Counted from the stretch's first letter, positions 12,671 to 26,241 are shown. The stretch: DNA of 64,000 nt from Rutidosis leptorrhynchoides (GCF_046630445.1 NC_092341.1:293078001-293142000); one strand, 5' to 3'. The notes: generated by a model not told the origin, from the letters alone. Translations and numbers: made by a program.

Positions 12671-13501
12671 GCTTGCTCAAAGCATCTGCTTTCTTATTAC
12701 AGTTACAGGGTATTTGCTTTATTTCAAATACTGCGAAGGTGTTGGTTAGTGCTTTGGTAAGCTCTAGGTATTTTTGCATCGATGTATCTCTTGCTTCAAA
12801 GCTGCCATTTAACTGGCTTGCTACTAGTTGTGAGTCGACATAAGATGTAAGTTGTTGTACGTCTATACTTTTTGCAAAGCGTAATCAGGCTATTAGTGCT
12901 TCGTACTCGGCCTCGTTGTTAGAGGCGGCGAACTTCAACCGGATAGCGTAGGTTATTTCCTCTCCATATGGGGAAACGAAGAGTAGGCCTATGCCGGCTC
13001 CCTCCTCACTTGACGCTCCATCCGTATATAGTTCCCAGAATTCGTCCGTTTCCCTTCTTGTAATAGTGGTTTCTCCTAGTTTGATCATGTTAGACAGGAG
13101 CTCTACCAAGAAGTCGGCTATGATTGGCCCTTTACCGAATGTCTCGGGAGGAAGGTGATTTCGTGCTCGCCAAGTTCTATTGCCCATTTTGCCATTCTTC
13201 CAGAAATTTATGGTCTAGTCAGAACGTGTTTGATCGGTTGGTCCGTCAAGACTTGTATCGGATGTGCTTGAAAATATTGTCGTAACCGTCTGGATGTGTG
13301 CACTAAGGCATAAAATAGTTTTTCCATGGCCGGGTAGTTTACTGCTCCGTTTTGAAATACTTTGCTTACGAAGTACACCGGCATTTGGATATTAGCTCTG
13401 TCGACAATTAGAACCGAGCTGATTGCTTCAGAGGTGGCGGCAAGGTATACCGTGAGGGTTTCACCCGGTATATTACCTATGGAAGGCCTTATCAGCCTCA
13501 T
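12671..13501 (-). pseudogene. Tat A RNase H and archaeal-like RNase H, frameshifted
   Basis: 13208-13501 reads as the retroviral-type RNase H region (LTVYLAA, VYFVSKVF, AMEKLFYALVHTSRRLRQYF, VLTDQPIKHVLTRP). From about 13187 another frame gives the second RNase H (ELYTDGASSEEGAGIG, AASNNEAEYEALIA), the dual arrangement known for Tat elements. Frames shift near 13200 and again near 12660. About 30 codons present in copy B between RT and RNase H are missing here near 13505-13535. Confidence 0.8.
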
Positions 13502-13537
13502 CTGTCTAAATGAAATCTTTTTTGCTTAGGCAGCCCT

Positions 13538-15142
13538 TTAACATCTGAAAAAGGGGAGAGCTCTGTCGGTGGCTCCTGACAGAAACCTTGTGAGTGCCGC
13601 TAGCTTCCCGTTTAAGCTTTGCACATTTTTATTCCTTGGTGACAGCATGTCTTTGATTGCTTGGATTTTTTTCGGGTTTGCCTTGATTCCTCTTTGAGTT
13701 ATCGTGAAGCCTAAGAAACGGCCTTCTTCCATTCCGAAAGAGCATTTTGACGGATTTAACTTCATATTGATTTTGCGTAGTGAATCAAACGTTTTGATGA
13801 TGTCCAAAATCATTTGTTCCTCTGTTTTGATTTTGATGACGATGTCGTCCACGTATGCTTCGATATTTCATCCGATTAGGTCCTGGAATGCTTTGTCGAT
13901 TACCTGTTGGTATGTTGCTCCGGCATTCTTTAACCCAAATGGCATTTTTGTATAACAGAAAATGCCTTTGTTTGTGAAGAATGCAGTTTTTTCTTCGTCA
14001 ACTTCTGCCATTGGGATTTGTTGGTAACTCCTGTATGCATCCAGGAAGCTTAGAAACTGGAAACCCGAGAGGGACTCCACCTTCCAGTCGATTTTCGGCA
14101 GAGGGTAATTGTCTTTTGGGCATGCTTTGTTGATGTCCTTGTAGTCGACGCACATGCACCAAGATCTGTCTACCTTTTTTACCATCACGGGGTTCGCCAC
14201 CCATGTTCGGTATTTTACTTTTTTTATTATACCGACATCGACCAGTCGTTGTACCTCGTTGTCCAAGAATTCGCTCCGTTCTGGCGCCATTGCTCTTTTC
14301 TTCTGAACAACCGGTGTGATGTTCGGGTTTACATTTAGTCGGTGCTGTGCTATCTCACGAGGGACTAATGTCATATCGGATGGCTCCCAGGCGAATACAT
14401 CGATGTATGCCGCTAGGAGTTTGCAAAGTGTATCCTTTACGTCACCACTCTGGGATTTAGGGTTCGGTAATACGTAGCCATCATCATCCACTGTGATGTG
14501 ATCTGCCCCTTTAAATATTTGCAAGCACTCAACCGGCTCCATCTCCTTTGTCCGGATGGTTGCTATGCCGGCTAGGGTTGGAAATTTTAGCATGTCGTGC
14601 ACTATAGACGTGATTGCCCCAAATTTTTGCATGGCGTTATGCCCAAGGATGACGTTGTACTGGGAGTCTGTTTTGACGATAGAGAATTCTATGTCCGCAG
14701 TGCTTTGAAAAGGTAATTTTCCTAGTACAACTTCCAACGTGATGGTGCCTACTGGCCAGGTTGCGGCACTGTTGAACCCTGCTAATGGGAATGTCGCGGA
14801 TTTCTTTTGCCGGCGAATGCTCTCTGGTAACTGTAAAAAACAGTGTTCAAACATGACCTCTGCCCCTGCACCCGTGTCAGTGTAAATTCGTCCAATTTGA
14901 CAATTGGAGATGTGTGCCCGAATGATGACAGGATCTGAAGATGGGTTAATATTAAACAACGACGGGAAGACGATTAGTTCGTGCTTCCATTCTTCTAACA
15001 CTCCTGATTTGCGTCGTTGTCCGGCGACCCACGAGTGAATCATGTACACATCAGCGTCGGCTGTGTTATTCGGGCTTGCTTCTTTGTCTTCTAGCTCGTT
15101 AGGGTAAGCAGTGATTAATTTCGTACCTTTAGATAGCACCAT
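13538..15142 (-). pseudogene. Tat A protease and reverse transcriptase
   Basis: The likely ATG at 15142 overlaps the start of the primer-site region. A protease with the active-site string IYTDTGAGAEVMF lies about 100 residues in. RT follows with VANPVMVKK, CVDYKDINKACPKDNYPLP, FLDAYRSYQQI, TKMPFGLKNAGATYQQ and YVDD. An in-frame TGA sits just before YVDD (13868-13870); copy B has CGA there, so this is a CpG-to-TpG nonsense change. The RT frame resumes and ends near 13538. No gag precedes it. This is the replication core of a Tat element, inactive here. Confidence 0.85.
15125..15141 (-). other. Putative Tat primer binding site
   Basis: On the minus strand, directly after the LTR end (..GGTTTGATCA) and two bases, the sequence reads TGGTGCTATCTAAAGG. 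Position and the leading TGG fit a primer site. I cannot name the tRNA, and part of the site may have been lost with gag. Confidence 0.45.
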
Positions 15143-15143
15143 T

Positions 15144-16020
15144 TGATCAAACCAAAATCGTCTCGTGTAATTAGATTTCGGGTTTGAGTGCTTGATTTGG
15201 GAAAAAGAGTGAGTCGAATGTTTTAACTCCAATAACTGTGCAAACCCCGATTTGGAATCTGGATTCCAAGGGCGTTAAACAATCGATTGAATTAACCTTA
15301 TTCGATCGGAATCAAATAAGTTAATATCTTAGAGTGAAGATTAGCTCCGACGATGATCGGAGCATTGATCGGAATCGAGATAACGACCGGAGTAATGCTA
15401 CCGTAGTTGATTTGGGCAGAGTAACAATAATGCATCTAGTGTTCTGTGAGTGAATGATCTTGTCATCGTATTTATAAGTGTTTGCGATGGAATGATGACG
15501 TGGCACATGTCCCTTTCGTGGTTGTAACGAACTTTGCCAATCCCGAGGGATGGCGTGGCACCTTTCCTTTTTATGGGAATAATCGAGCAGATCCTAACAA
15601 ACTTTCCTAGATTCGTGGGCTGATGTGGCATGCAACTTGTTTGTATGTTTGTTCCGGGATCGAGTATTCGCTCTGGGATGACGTGTCTACTCCGGGACAG
15701 CGCACTTTCTCCGGGGCAGCGTGCTTGTCCCGGGAGGGTATCTGTATGCCGGGTTGAAATACTGAACCGAGAAGTGGTAACGGTACCAGCAGCATGTCGG
15801 TTCCATCTAAGGTGTCACGGAGCTCTCAGTCTAATCCGGGAAGGTTTTGCTCTCTACTTGTTCCAAATGTTTCTTCACGGTTATAGTTATCTTGACTGGC
15901 TACATGATGATGGATGATGTCGGGGAGTAGCCCTTCTTCCGGGATGGACCGTGCCAGGTAAGATCCTAGCCGGTCGCAACTTTGTTAATGTCGTTTTGAG
16001 ACGGATCATTATGCGTATCA
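15144..16020 (-). mobile_element. Tat LTR shared by copy A (5') and copy B (3')
   Basis: The ends are TGATCAAACC and GCGTATCA, so TGAT/ATCA terminal inverted repeats. It matches 46474-47349 over its whole length, and similarity stops right after ATCATTA on the right. Left of it is the start of copy A; right of it are the polypurine tract and 3' region of copy B. It carries a TATA box, three ACGTGGCA-type boxes and roughly 20-bp CCGGGA-containing repeats (about 15665-15740, about 46996-47066 in the partner). Confidence 0.85.
15469..15630 (-). promoter_or_regulatory. Tat LTR core promoter: TATA box plus three bZIP-type boxes
   Basis: Minus-strand TATAAATA is at 15469-15476. Upstream of it lie TGACGTGGCA (15496-15505), TGGCGTGGCA (15551-15560) and TGATGTGGCA (15621-15630), minus-strand TGCCACGTCA and variants, the hybrid G/C-box bound by plant bZIP factors. 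In the partner LTR the TATA is at 46799-46805 and the boxes at 46825, 46880 and 46950, with the same 55- and 70-bp steps. Binding is inferred from the motif only. Confidence 0.6.
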
Positions 16021-16022
16021 TT

Positions 16023-16034
16023 AAGTCCCCCTAG
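16023..16034 (-). other. Tat B polypurine tract
   Basis: The minus strand reads CTAGGGGGACTT three bases before the LTR start TGATACGC. This is the normal place and composition of a plus-strand primer, and it shows that the LTR at 15144-16020 is the 3' LTR of copy B. Confidence 0.7.
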
Positions 16035-16323
16035 TTTGGTGAGGTCGGCTGGGACAGCTGCGTTGCCAAACTTAAGTTAACATGACCCACGCGCGTGACT
16101 TGACGTGCAATTAATGCTGCCTTAATCATAGTAAAGTGCTTTTCGTGTTTCAATGCACCTTTTTGAGTTTTATGGGGCCCGCATAGAATTTTTTCCTATA
16201 CAAACGATCATTTATCTTTATTCAAGCCTTTTTACTTTCGATAGTATTCCCTTTGCATAATAAAGAGAAACAATTTTCTGATCTTCTTCAATTTGAATCT
16301 CTCTATTTTCTTCTTCGCTCAAT

Positions 16324-18401
16324 ATGGCCCCCAGATCTGCTAATATTCTTCATGACGTGTTACGTGCGCCTAGCAACGTTGACCAAGCCTATCTTGATAG
16401 GATTTGTTATATGTTCCCTCAACTACGAGGCTTGGGGTTAGTGATTCCAAGGTCACAGCAGCGCATTTGTTCTTAGTGTTGTATTTGAGACCCTTTGAGG
16501 TCTTAAATCTGAGATACCCATTTACTCATTTCTTCATGAAGGTTTTAAATTTCTATGGCCTTAGTGTTGCTCGTTTGCATCCGAATTGGGTTCGCGCGAC
16601 CGTGTTTTTTTAAATGTATTTTAATGGTTTAGGCATGGTCCTAAGCTTGAACATTTTCAGAAGCATTTTTCGGCTATCATCCTATCGCAGAGGGTGGTAC
16701 ACGTTTACTGATGAGATTGATTTCCTTGGGGAGGCACCAGCGATTGTAGATAACTGGGTGTAATCGTTCATTTTTGCCAAGTGTTTTGACCTTCCATTGA
16801 AGAACGCGCAATCCTATCTGTTTAGGTCGGTGACTGTTCAGCAACCGAGATAGTTATCTGAGCTGGGCGAATTGATGGTTAACCAGTTGAGGGGCCTGAA
16901 GATTCCTCAACGGTCTTATGATGAGCCGGTGTTGGTAATGGCTAATGTTAGCAATAACTGGACCCATTCTGATAGGATTCCTGTTGCTCGTAGAGGCGGG
17001 AGAGGTATTTATTCGTGCGACGTTTTCCATCCTTCTCTTTTTTCTAGTCATGGTTTGTAAAATGACGTTGTATGATCTGTGCAGAGTTAACTGTGTCGGA
17101 GGTTCTGAGGGCGACGAGTCTGGATGGCATGGTTTTTACCGACAAGGTGGTTGAAGGTGTGCCTCCGGAGTCTTCTAGCCGCCACAGGGAGCCGCCTCCT
17201 GAAGACTTGGAATCTTCCATTGGCGGTACTTCAGAGGGTGGGTTGATCCGTCGTACCAGGTGCCGAATTGAGCCGTCTGCGGCAGCTGAAGGTATGCCTT
17301 CGACGCGCACTCTCTTTAACTTGCCTAATAGTATTTTGTGTTGAATACATTTCTTTCTTTCGTATATGCATAGGTAACGCTGGTGTGACTTCTGAGGGGG
17401 CGCAGGCATCTGCCCCCATGGTTCCATTGTTGGAGGGAGTTACTCCCTGGGAGAGGCTTAAGCCGGTTGTGGGGGAGAGTCGGGTGGCTGAGGAGGAGCC
17501 AGCTACTGAAAGGGGTTCAGTTCAAGGGCACCATTCCGGCAAAGAGCCCGCCATGGAGGTCTAGGATGCTCACCCCCGACTGACAACAAATGCTGGGCAG
17601 AATGTTTACGTTCTGCCCGACTGTAATGTCGAGCCATTGCGTGATCTTCTTCACTGTGATGCTTCAGACTACCTGGTTTATAGGGAATATTTGGACTTCA
17701 TAACCTTTCCGGCTCTGAAAAAGGCGTTGGCTGCACTTTTCGCCACCCAGGCACAACACTTGCGTTCTCAGTTTGCCGTGTTTACTCAGCATCTTGCGGC
17801 AGATGAACTAAACTGGAGCGAGGCTGATGCTCGTCGAATTAACGAGCATTGTGTGATGTTTGAGAATGATAAATATTGCATGGCAGAGTTGTCGGGGTCA
17901 ATCACTCGCCTTGAGAGGGAGCTGGCGTCGGCGAAGGAGGCCTTGGAGTCCGCCCGGGATGATTTACGTGTTTCCCGGGAAGTGCAGGAAACGTTGAAGG
18001 TGGCACTTGCCCAGGAAACAGGAGAAGGTCGTCCTAATTTCTGATGACAATAAGAAGTTATCAGAGAAGGTGTCGGCCACGTTAGCGAACTTACCCGCCT
18101 ACAACTTGGTATTCCTGTGCGTTTTTGCCATCTCCTGAAGTCATCCATTGTTCATCAGCCGTTCAGCGCCTTTATTGAGGCTATCAAGAGGCTGACTATG
18201 TTTGAGGTATTGAAGCTGGTGCAGTGTTTCTTACCTCCTGGTAGCGTGGCCTAAAAGATGAAGACTGATTTGAGCGCTACTTGTGTCCAGGACTGCCAGC
18301 GGGCACATGAGGCTCTTGGCTAGATTAATTTTGAAGAGTTAGACAAAATCTGCAGGAACGAGAACTCATCCGTGGAGGATATTGTAAATTACCAACCGTA
18401 G
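16324..18401 (+). pseudogene. Tat antisense ORF (aORF), probably spliced, broken
   Basis: This frame runs opposite to pol, between the Tat B integrase and its 3' LTR, where some plant Tat elements are known to carry an antisense extra ORF. It starts at ATG 16324 (MAPRSANILHDVLRAP). The stretch RYPFTHFFMKVLNFYGLSVA RLHPNW resembles the 'putative gypsy-type transposon' domain (Pfam PF04195, assignment from memory). Two good introns are visible: 17005-17084 and 17292-17373 (AAG/GTATGC ... GCATAG). The last exon (17637-18044) is a long charged coiled coil. Nonsense and frameshift changes occur near 16470, in 16610-16870, at 17562 (TAG) and after 18030. The 16021-16323 stretch probably holds its promoter; CCTATACAAA near 16195 is a weak TATA candidate. 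Function unknown. Confidence 0.65.
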
Positions 18402-18852
18402 AGATATGCACTCGGTTGTGTTTTGTATGATTAATGCTACTTCTTTATATCTTGTTACATATTTGTGTATAAACTAGTTTATCTTCCTTCGAGTTGCGTA
18501 TATTGTCATGACAAAAATGTAGATATCTAGACTACGCGTGATTATGGTCAAGTTGTTTATACGGTAGAACCGGACCATCAATGATATGGTCGGACACCCT
18601 TGTTATCCGAGAAGGTTCTTCAAAGGGTGTCCTCCTACCAACGAAAGCTAGAAAGCATTTCTTCTGGCGGTAGGTCCGAAATATGCCAAAAGACTTTTGA
18701 TTTTACTTGTGACATATTCAGAGTCGTTACAGTGCATAAGTATATAAAATGAAACTTTATTGATGACTTATACATAGAAATGATTTGAGTACATAAGTGT
18801 TTTGCATTTCTGCCATCCGAGTGGGTGATCAGTCCTCCCGGTCGCTGACAAG
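18402..18852. other. Non-coding spacer between aORF and Tat B integrase
   Basis: About 450 bp between the convergent ends of the antisense ORF and pol. I see A+T-rich sequence and no ORF or repeat; it presumably holds 3' ends for both transcripts. Confidence 0.5.
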
Positions 18853-19763
18853 TTACACATGATATTTCTTCAAATGAAAGGCGTGCCAAGGGCGTTGTAT
18901 CGGAACTCTGTCTGGTGTCTCCAGGTGGTATGCAACATAATTAGTTATGCCGACAACCCTGTAAAGTAACCCCCATCTTGGGCCCAGTTTTTCGACATCT
19001 TGCTGTCGGCTGACCTCGTTGCTACGTAACACCAAGTCGTTTAACTGAAAGTCCAGTGGCTTGACTTTTTTGTCATAGTGGTTTGTGATTTTTTGCTTCT
19101 TTTCGGCTTTTCGGATATGTGTTATCATCCATCATTCTTCTAGAGCATCCAAGTCTTCTCGCAATGCTTCATCATTTTGCTGTTCATCGAATGTTGTTAT
19201 TCGGTTTGTTGGGACAAGCACCTTAGTCGGGATAACCGCTTCAGTGCCATACACCAAGCTGAAAGGTGTTTTGTTCATACTGTCTTTTGGTGTTTTCCGG
19301 TGTGCCCATAGTACATGTTGGAGCTCGTCCACCCATCCTTGACGGTGTTTACCTAGTCTTGCTTTTATCACGGCCACGATGTCTCTATTAGTGACCTCTT
19401 CTTGTCCGTTGGCCTGTGGGTAGGCAACAGAAGTAAATGACTGTTGAATGTCCATGTCCGCACACTAGTCCTTAAATGGATTGTGTGCAAACTGTGTGCC
19501 GTTGTCGCTGACTATCTCCCGTGGTAAACCGAAACGACAGACAATATCCTCCCATAAAAAGGTTAAGATTTTTAGTCCCATGATCGTGTTTAACGGTTTT
19601 GCCTCGATACATTTTGTAAAGTAGTCGATTGCGACTACTAGGAATTTGACATTTTCGACACCTCTTGGGGATGGGCCGACAATGTCGATCCCCCATTTGC
19701 AGAACGGCCAAGCGGCATGTATAGGAATCATGTTACGCCGAGGGGATCTGTTGACGGGAGTGT
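18853..19763 (-). pseudogene. Tat B integrase, core and C-terminus
   Basis: This is the 3' half of the copy B integrase: core (IHAAWPFCKWGIDIVGPSPRG, IVSDNGTQFAHNPFKD, GQEEVTNRD), then C-terminal region (LNDLVLRSNEVSRQQDVEKL, YHLETPDRVPIQRPWHAFHL) to a normal stop at 18853. In-frame stops occur near 19130 and 19463. The N-terminal zinc-binding half continues at 43509, on the far side of element G, and the interruption is exact. Confidence 0.85.
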
Positions 19764-20810
19764 GTATTTGTAACACCCTATTTTTTTTAACACAGCGGAA
19801 GACTGAATTCACATAATTACCCTTATTTAATTACAAACATGATTATCACAAATAATCTAGTTAATTACTTAATTACAAACCACAGGTGTTACGTTAAACG
19901 ACTAGTTACGTAATTACAAAAGTTAAGACATCAGAGTTCGTCTTGTCAAACATATCGTCATCCCAACTCCCGTCCCTACCAGCACTAAGATCCAAAACCT
20001 GCAAGGGAGGAGGTGAGGGGTTAGCACAAGGCTAAGTGAATGAAACTGTCAAAAGGTCTAGCATACAGTACCAACTTGTACTCCTACAGTAACAACTATA
20101 TGCAACCACATACAACACACAACAACTAGCAACTAGCAACTTTGCTCCAACTAGAGGATCGGCGGCTTGTACGGGCACACGGCCACAAGCTGATCAGTCT
20201 AGCGTCTACCGATAGTCTTTACTACTGAATCCCCAGTATAGTCATCCACACGTAGGCGATGCGTCGTTCAGCACTTTACTCAACAAACAGTAGCCAACTA
20301 GACCCAACCACAACTAGGTTGACCTCTCTGAGCTGAACCTAACAGATCAAGGTTGCAACTACAACAACTTGTGCACATACAACCAGTCAAATACTACTAC
20401 TACTACAGGCAACTAATACTACTAAAAGCATGACAACCCTAATTGTGATCAACTGTACAATATAACTACTAATCATGGCAATTATCAACAATATAAACAT
20501 AGTAGCATAACTTTCTACTCTATACTACACCAAGAGATAATCCCACTCACCGAATACCAGCAACTAGCTCAGATAATCTATCACTGAGCTTCTTCCTTAT
20601 CCATATCACCTGAACATAAGGCAAATCAAGTTAGTTTCTGTCTGTTAACACAAAATAGCACAGTACAGTAAATCAGTCACAAAAAGCGCCGCTAAAAGTT
20701 CACCTAACACTTATGCATTTTCAGAATTTACATCTTGATCATCATAAGTCATGCGGACAGCATAACGGGTAGAAAACAACTAAATTAAACAATACTGCAT
20801 CACTGATCTA

Positions 20811-20998
20811 CATCCGTACGGTTGCACATGCATCCGTACGGTTGCAAGTTCATCCGTACGGTTGCACATGCATCCGTACAGTTGCACACTCACTGCCCGG
20901 TTGCACCAACACCACTGCATCCGTACGGTTGCACATACATCCGTACAGTTGCACCGTGTACCCGTGCGGTTGCAATCTGCAACCGTACGGTTGTATTC
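20811..20998. repeat. 20-bp-phased CCGTACGG repeat cluster
   Basis: CATCCGTACGGTTGCA starts at 20811, 20831, 20851 and 20871 (last one CCGTACAG), then again at 20918 and 20938, with degenerate units between and after (CCCGGTTGCA, CCCGTGCGGTTGCA, AACCGTACGGTTG). The core CCGTACGG is a perfect palindrome. It lies about 400 bp downstream of the LTR TATA box in the minus direction, so it should be transcribed. Confidence 0.85.
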
Positions 20999-21384
20999 AT
21001 CGAGCAGCAGCAGCAGCAGAAACTGACGGGTTTCGAGCCAAAATCACCCAAATCACTTGATTTTGACCAAAAATGCACTTATAGCACTTATAGAAACATC
21101 AACCCCAACCAGTTTCATCAAAACAACACCCAAATCACTTGATTTTGACCAAAAATGCACTTTTAACAAAACCTAACCAAAAACTCCATTTATACTCAGA
21201 TTACAACACGAAAATGAATGATTCTTACCTTGTTATGACCACTAAATCAGTAGCAACTGATTACACAACACAATTTAGATTCAAAATCGAGATTTAAGAG
21301 ATTAGGGTTTCAAGAGAGTGAATGTTAGGTACGGAGTAATATTTGGAAGCTTCAAGAAAATGAGAGAAGAAGCTGACTTCTGGC

Positions 21385-21395
21385 TTTTATAATTA
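21385..21395 (-). promoter_or_regulatory. TATA box of element G LTR
   Basis: The minus strand reads TAATTATAAAA, followed by a pyrimidine-rich, leader-like stretch. The same box is at 43251-43261 in the other LTR. It is the best TATA candidate in this LTR. Confidence 0.5.
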
Positions 21396-21636
21396 GGTTA
21401 AATACAATACCCCATCACACACGGGTATTTACCAGTTATCTAATATCTTTCGTACTTAATTTGACTACCCTAACGGAGTCCAAATTAAACAAACGAACCT
21501 GTTCTGTGACCCTTGTCACAAACTGGTCTCAACTGAACAACTAAATAATTATAAACATATAATTATTATAATAACATACAAACACACCCAAGGTCAAAAG
21601 GGTCATTTCAACTAGGCCCTGTAGCAGGATGTTACA

Positions 21637-22913
<1,277 letters not shown>

Positions 22914-22931
22914 CTAAACAGTACGAGGATT

Positions 22932-24252
22932 TTAAAGCATACCTGTATTCGCATCATAATCATCATCTGTATCAGCAACCATCTGATAAGCTCTTGATGT
23001 TGTCGTAGGTGGATTCTTTCTTTTCTACCCTACTGGAGAACCAGAAGATCCACCTACAGATCCCAACTATGCTCCTGGCCCCGCCTCAGAACCTGATCCT
23101 CTTACATACGGACACTGAGCTAACCTATGCCCCACTTGATGACATCTCCAACATACATCCTCTTGGAATGAACACATCCGAATCTCGTGTCCCACATTAC
23201 CACATCTCAAACATCTTTTGGTTGAATTTGAATAAGGATCACTATGAGATGATCTGCAACTATAACACCAAGAATTCTGACTTAATGCTGACCCACTCTA
23301 TTCTGACCCACTTTTCTGTTTCAACTTAACAGACTTCTTTGACCTAGAGTCCAACTGACTCATCACCCGTTCTTATTGTGGCATCACATAATCTTCCATT
23401 CTATTTCTTGCTGCTCTGACATCATCTTCTAGCATCTTAGCCATAACAAATGCTTGAGATAACGCCGTCGCCATCCTGACCATTGTTCTGTACTCTGGTA
23501 AAATTATATTAACAAAATGCTGAATTCTGGACTATTCATCTGGAACCCACTGCTGCACGAACCTTAATTTATCCATATACTGCTCAATCACCTCATCTAT
23601 CGTCATCTGAGGTGTCATTTTCATTGCCAGAAATTCTGTCTTAATTCGATTGAGGTCATAAGACGAACAATACTGCTCACAAACTTTACTATAAAATTTT
23701 TCCCAAGTAATCATACTCACTTGCTCTTTTGGTATACTAGAAATAACAGTATCCCACCAAACCATTGCCCTATTCTTCAGCATACGACTAGCATAAATAA
23801 CCTGTAATTCCGGTTCGTACTGACAGGCCTCGAAAACCTTTTCTATCTATCTTAACCAGTTAAGGGTTACCGTTGGGTTAGAACTTCTGGAGTACCCTGG
23901 CGGATTACAATTCAAAAACTGTTTGAAAGTACATTTCTTCGGTTGTTGAAACATCGGCATATGATACTGACCCCACATCTGATTTTGAAACTGTTGATTA
24001 AACTGAGGTGGCACCTGATACTGTTGAGGAAATTGATACTGAGGTGGTAACCATTGCTGTTGTTGGAAGGCACCCCCCAGTTTGCTGATAAATATTCGAC
24101 TGCACCGGATACCCACTAAACATCTGATTCGGAACACTACCACTTGGATTCACTATTACCTGACGTTGTTCTAATTCTCTTATTCGCTCACGTACTTCCT
24201 TTAAATTACTTTCTAAATCTAGAATGTGCTCATGCGGATCCTCTTCTGACAC
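22932..24252 (-). pseudogene. Element G gag with two zinc knuckles, broken
   Basis: The N-terminus at 24252 has a charged helix (ILDLESNLKEVRERIRELEQ), then a Gln/Pro-rich stretch, then the retrotransposon gag core (ASRMLKNRAMVWWDTVISSI, TWEKFYSKVCEQY). Two CX2CX4HX4C zinc knuckles follow (near 23171-23213 and 23111-23153). The frame ends at a TAA at 22932 shortly after an Asp-rich segment, about where gag would pass into protease. Breaks: a frameshift near 24070 beside a C run, and nonsense codons near 23851 (Trp to stop), 23529, 23070 and 23025. It would form the particle shell and bind RNA. Confidence 0.8.
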
Positions 24253-24498
24253 ATACCCATCGTCATCTGGGCTCTGAGTGTTCCGGGGGCTAACAGACCA
24301 GTTGCGTTTCCTGTATTATCTGTCATATCTGCACTACCACAACAACTCACACAACTCTTAGTGGAAAACAGGTTAGTACCTATCAACTAACACATGTAAT
24401 CCCTACATTCACCTATCCCTTCCCCTCAGATATGTTTGACACAACACAAGATTTAGGTATATGACATTCAACACAATGTACATGCAGCCCAATCTATA

Positions 24499-24510
24499 CT
24501 CTGATACCAC
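24499..24510 (-). other. Element G primer binding site, initiator tRNA-Met type
   Basis: The minus strand reads TGGTATCAGAGT, one base from the usual TGGTATCAGAGC. It is 4 bp from the LTR starting at 24515. Confidence 0.8.
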
Positions 24511-24514
24511 ATTT

Positions 24515-24828
24515 GTAGCACCCTATTTTTTTTAACATAGTGGAAGACTGAATTTACATAATTACCCTTAGTTAATTACAAACATGATTATCACAAATCA
24601 TCTAGTTAATTACTTAATTACAAACCACAGGTGTTACGTTAAACGACTAGTTACGTAATTACAAAAGTTAAGACATCAGAGTTCGTCTTGTCAAACATAT
24701 CGTCAGCCCGACTCCCGTCCCTACCAGCACTAAGATCCAAAACCTGCAAGGGAGGAGGTGAGGGGTTAGAACAAGGCTAAGTGAATGGAACTGTCAAAAG
24801 GTCTAGCATACAGTACCAACTTGTACTC
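24515..24828 (-). mobile_element. Element G 5' LTR, first part
   Basis: Begins TGTAGCACCC (TGTAACACCC in the other LTR) and matches 19769 onward. It breaks at TACTC (24824-24828), the target site of Athila D, and continues at 41930. Confidence 0.9.
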
Positions 24829-26146
24829 TGATGTCAAAGCTAAGGGGTATAAAATACTATTAAATTTTACTAGGAAATACTATTAAATGCGATACAATTT
24901 TACACAAGATATTTATTTTTTTATAGAATGGATATACTTAAACCTTGCTACAACACTTATAGGCAGTGTACCTAATCGTACAGTAGTGTAGTTTTTAGTA
25001 AGTCCGGTTCGTTCCACAGGGAAAATCTTTAAACAAAGCTTAACGCTATATTAGTTTAAATTTATAAAAATACAAATAAATATATAAGTAATATTATTAT
25101 TATAAAGGGGGGTTTTTACCATTTAATGACCGGTTTCTCGATTTTAAAACTTTAGTTGCAGTTAAAACAAAATGTAAAAATATTAAATAAATAAAAGACT
25201 TAATTTAAAGCGTAAAGTAAATAACGATAATGAAATTGCGATAAATAAAAGTGCGATAAAATAAACTTGCGATAATTAAAAAGTACGATAATTAAAAGTG
25301 CAATTAAATACAATAACAATAAATAAAAGTGCGATAATTAGAAGTGCAATTAAATATAAAATAAAGAAAATTAAATATGAAATAAAAGAATTATGCTTAT
25401 TTAAACTTCCGTAATCATGATGTTTGACGTGTTGATTTTAGTTTTATGTCCATGGGTTAATTGTCCTTTGTCCTGGATTATTTAATATGTCTGTCTGGTT
25501 TTTGTCCATAACAGTCCATCAGTCATAAATATAAAGTGCGAGTGTCCTCGTCAAATTATCCTTATACCCGAAGTTAAATATTCCAACTAATTGGGGACTT
25601 AAACTGTAACAAGGTTTTAATACTTTGTTATCAATTATGCCAAGTGTCCTTGTACATAATTTCACCCCTGTTTTAATAATTCTAGTGGTTATTAATCCAT
25701 TCCCGTGTCCGGTTAAATGAACGATTATTCGTACATATAAATACCCTGCCCATCGTATCCGATCGAGTGTATATGGTTATTTATAGGGACGTCCAATTGT
25801 AGATCTTTATATTAACATTAACAAATTATCATTTAGTTAAACAAATATAAAGCCCATTAATATCCCATAGTCTAATTTCCACAAGTGTCGTTCTTTTGTC
25901 CAAACCCCAATTATGGTACAAAGCCCAATTACCCAATTTTAGTAATTAGCCCAACATCATGATTACTTCGTTTTAAATAAGCATAATAATAACTTAGCTA
26001 CGAGACATTAAATTAAAAAGGTTGAACATAACTTACAATGATTAAAAATAGCGTAGCGTTACACGGACAGAATTTCGACTTACACCCTTACAACATTCGC
26101 TAACATACCCTTATTATTAGAAATTAAAATTAAAATTAAAATTAAA

Positions 26147-26151
<5 letters not shown>

Positions 26152-26237
<86 letters not shown>
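26152..26237. repeat. (TA)n microsatellite in Athila D 3' LTR
   Basis: TA run following an (AAATT)n stretch, just downstream of the promoter in the element's direction. The 5' LTR has the same run at 41246-41322. Confidence 0.95.

Positions 26238-26241
<4 letters not shown>

Larger units (their letters stand above)
11493..15143 (-). mobile_element. Tat A internal region (gag missing, 3' end cut by X2)
   Basis: Ty3/gypsy domains appear in the order protease, RT, RNase H, second (archaeal-like) RNase H, integrase, which is the Tat arrangement. The primer-site region and protease are only about 100 bp apart, so gag is absent. The left end is cut in the integrase C-terminus by the X2 LTR. The matching copy B is at 18853-19763 plus 43509-46472. 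Confidence 0.85.
19769..21636 (-). mobile_element. Element G 3' LTR
   Basis: 1868 bp, TGTAACACCC...GATGTTACA, matching 24515-24828 plus 41930-43503. On the minus strand it holds a TATA box near 21390, a transcribed leader region and the CCGTACGG repeat cluster. No protein is encoded; the plus-strand frame over the repeats is a by-product. Confidence 0.9.

Noticed and set aside
17044..17427. Minus-strand frame of 127 codons
   Set aside because: Shadow of the spliced antisense Tat ORF on the plus strand.
20822..21142. Plus-strand Cys/His-rich frame over the CCGTACGG repeats
   Set aside because: Periodic residues come from the 20-bp repeat; the second LTR copy gives a different peptide.
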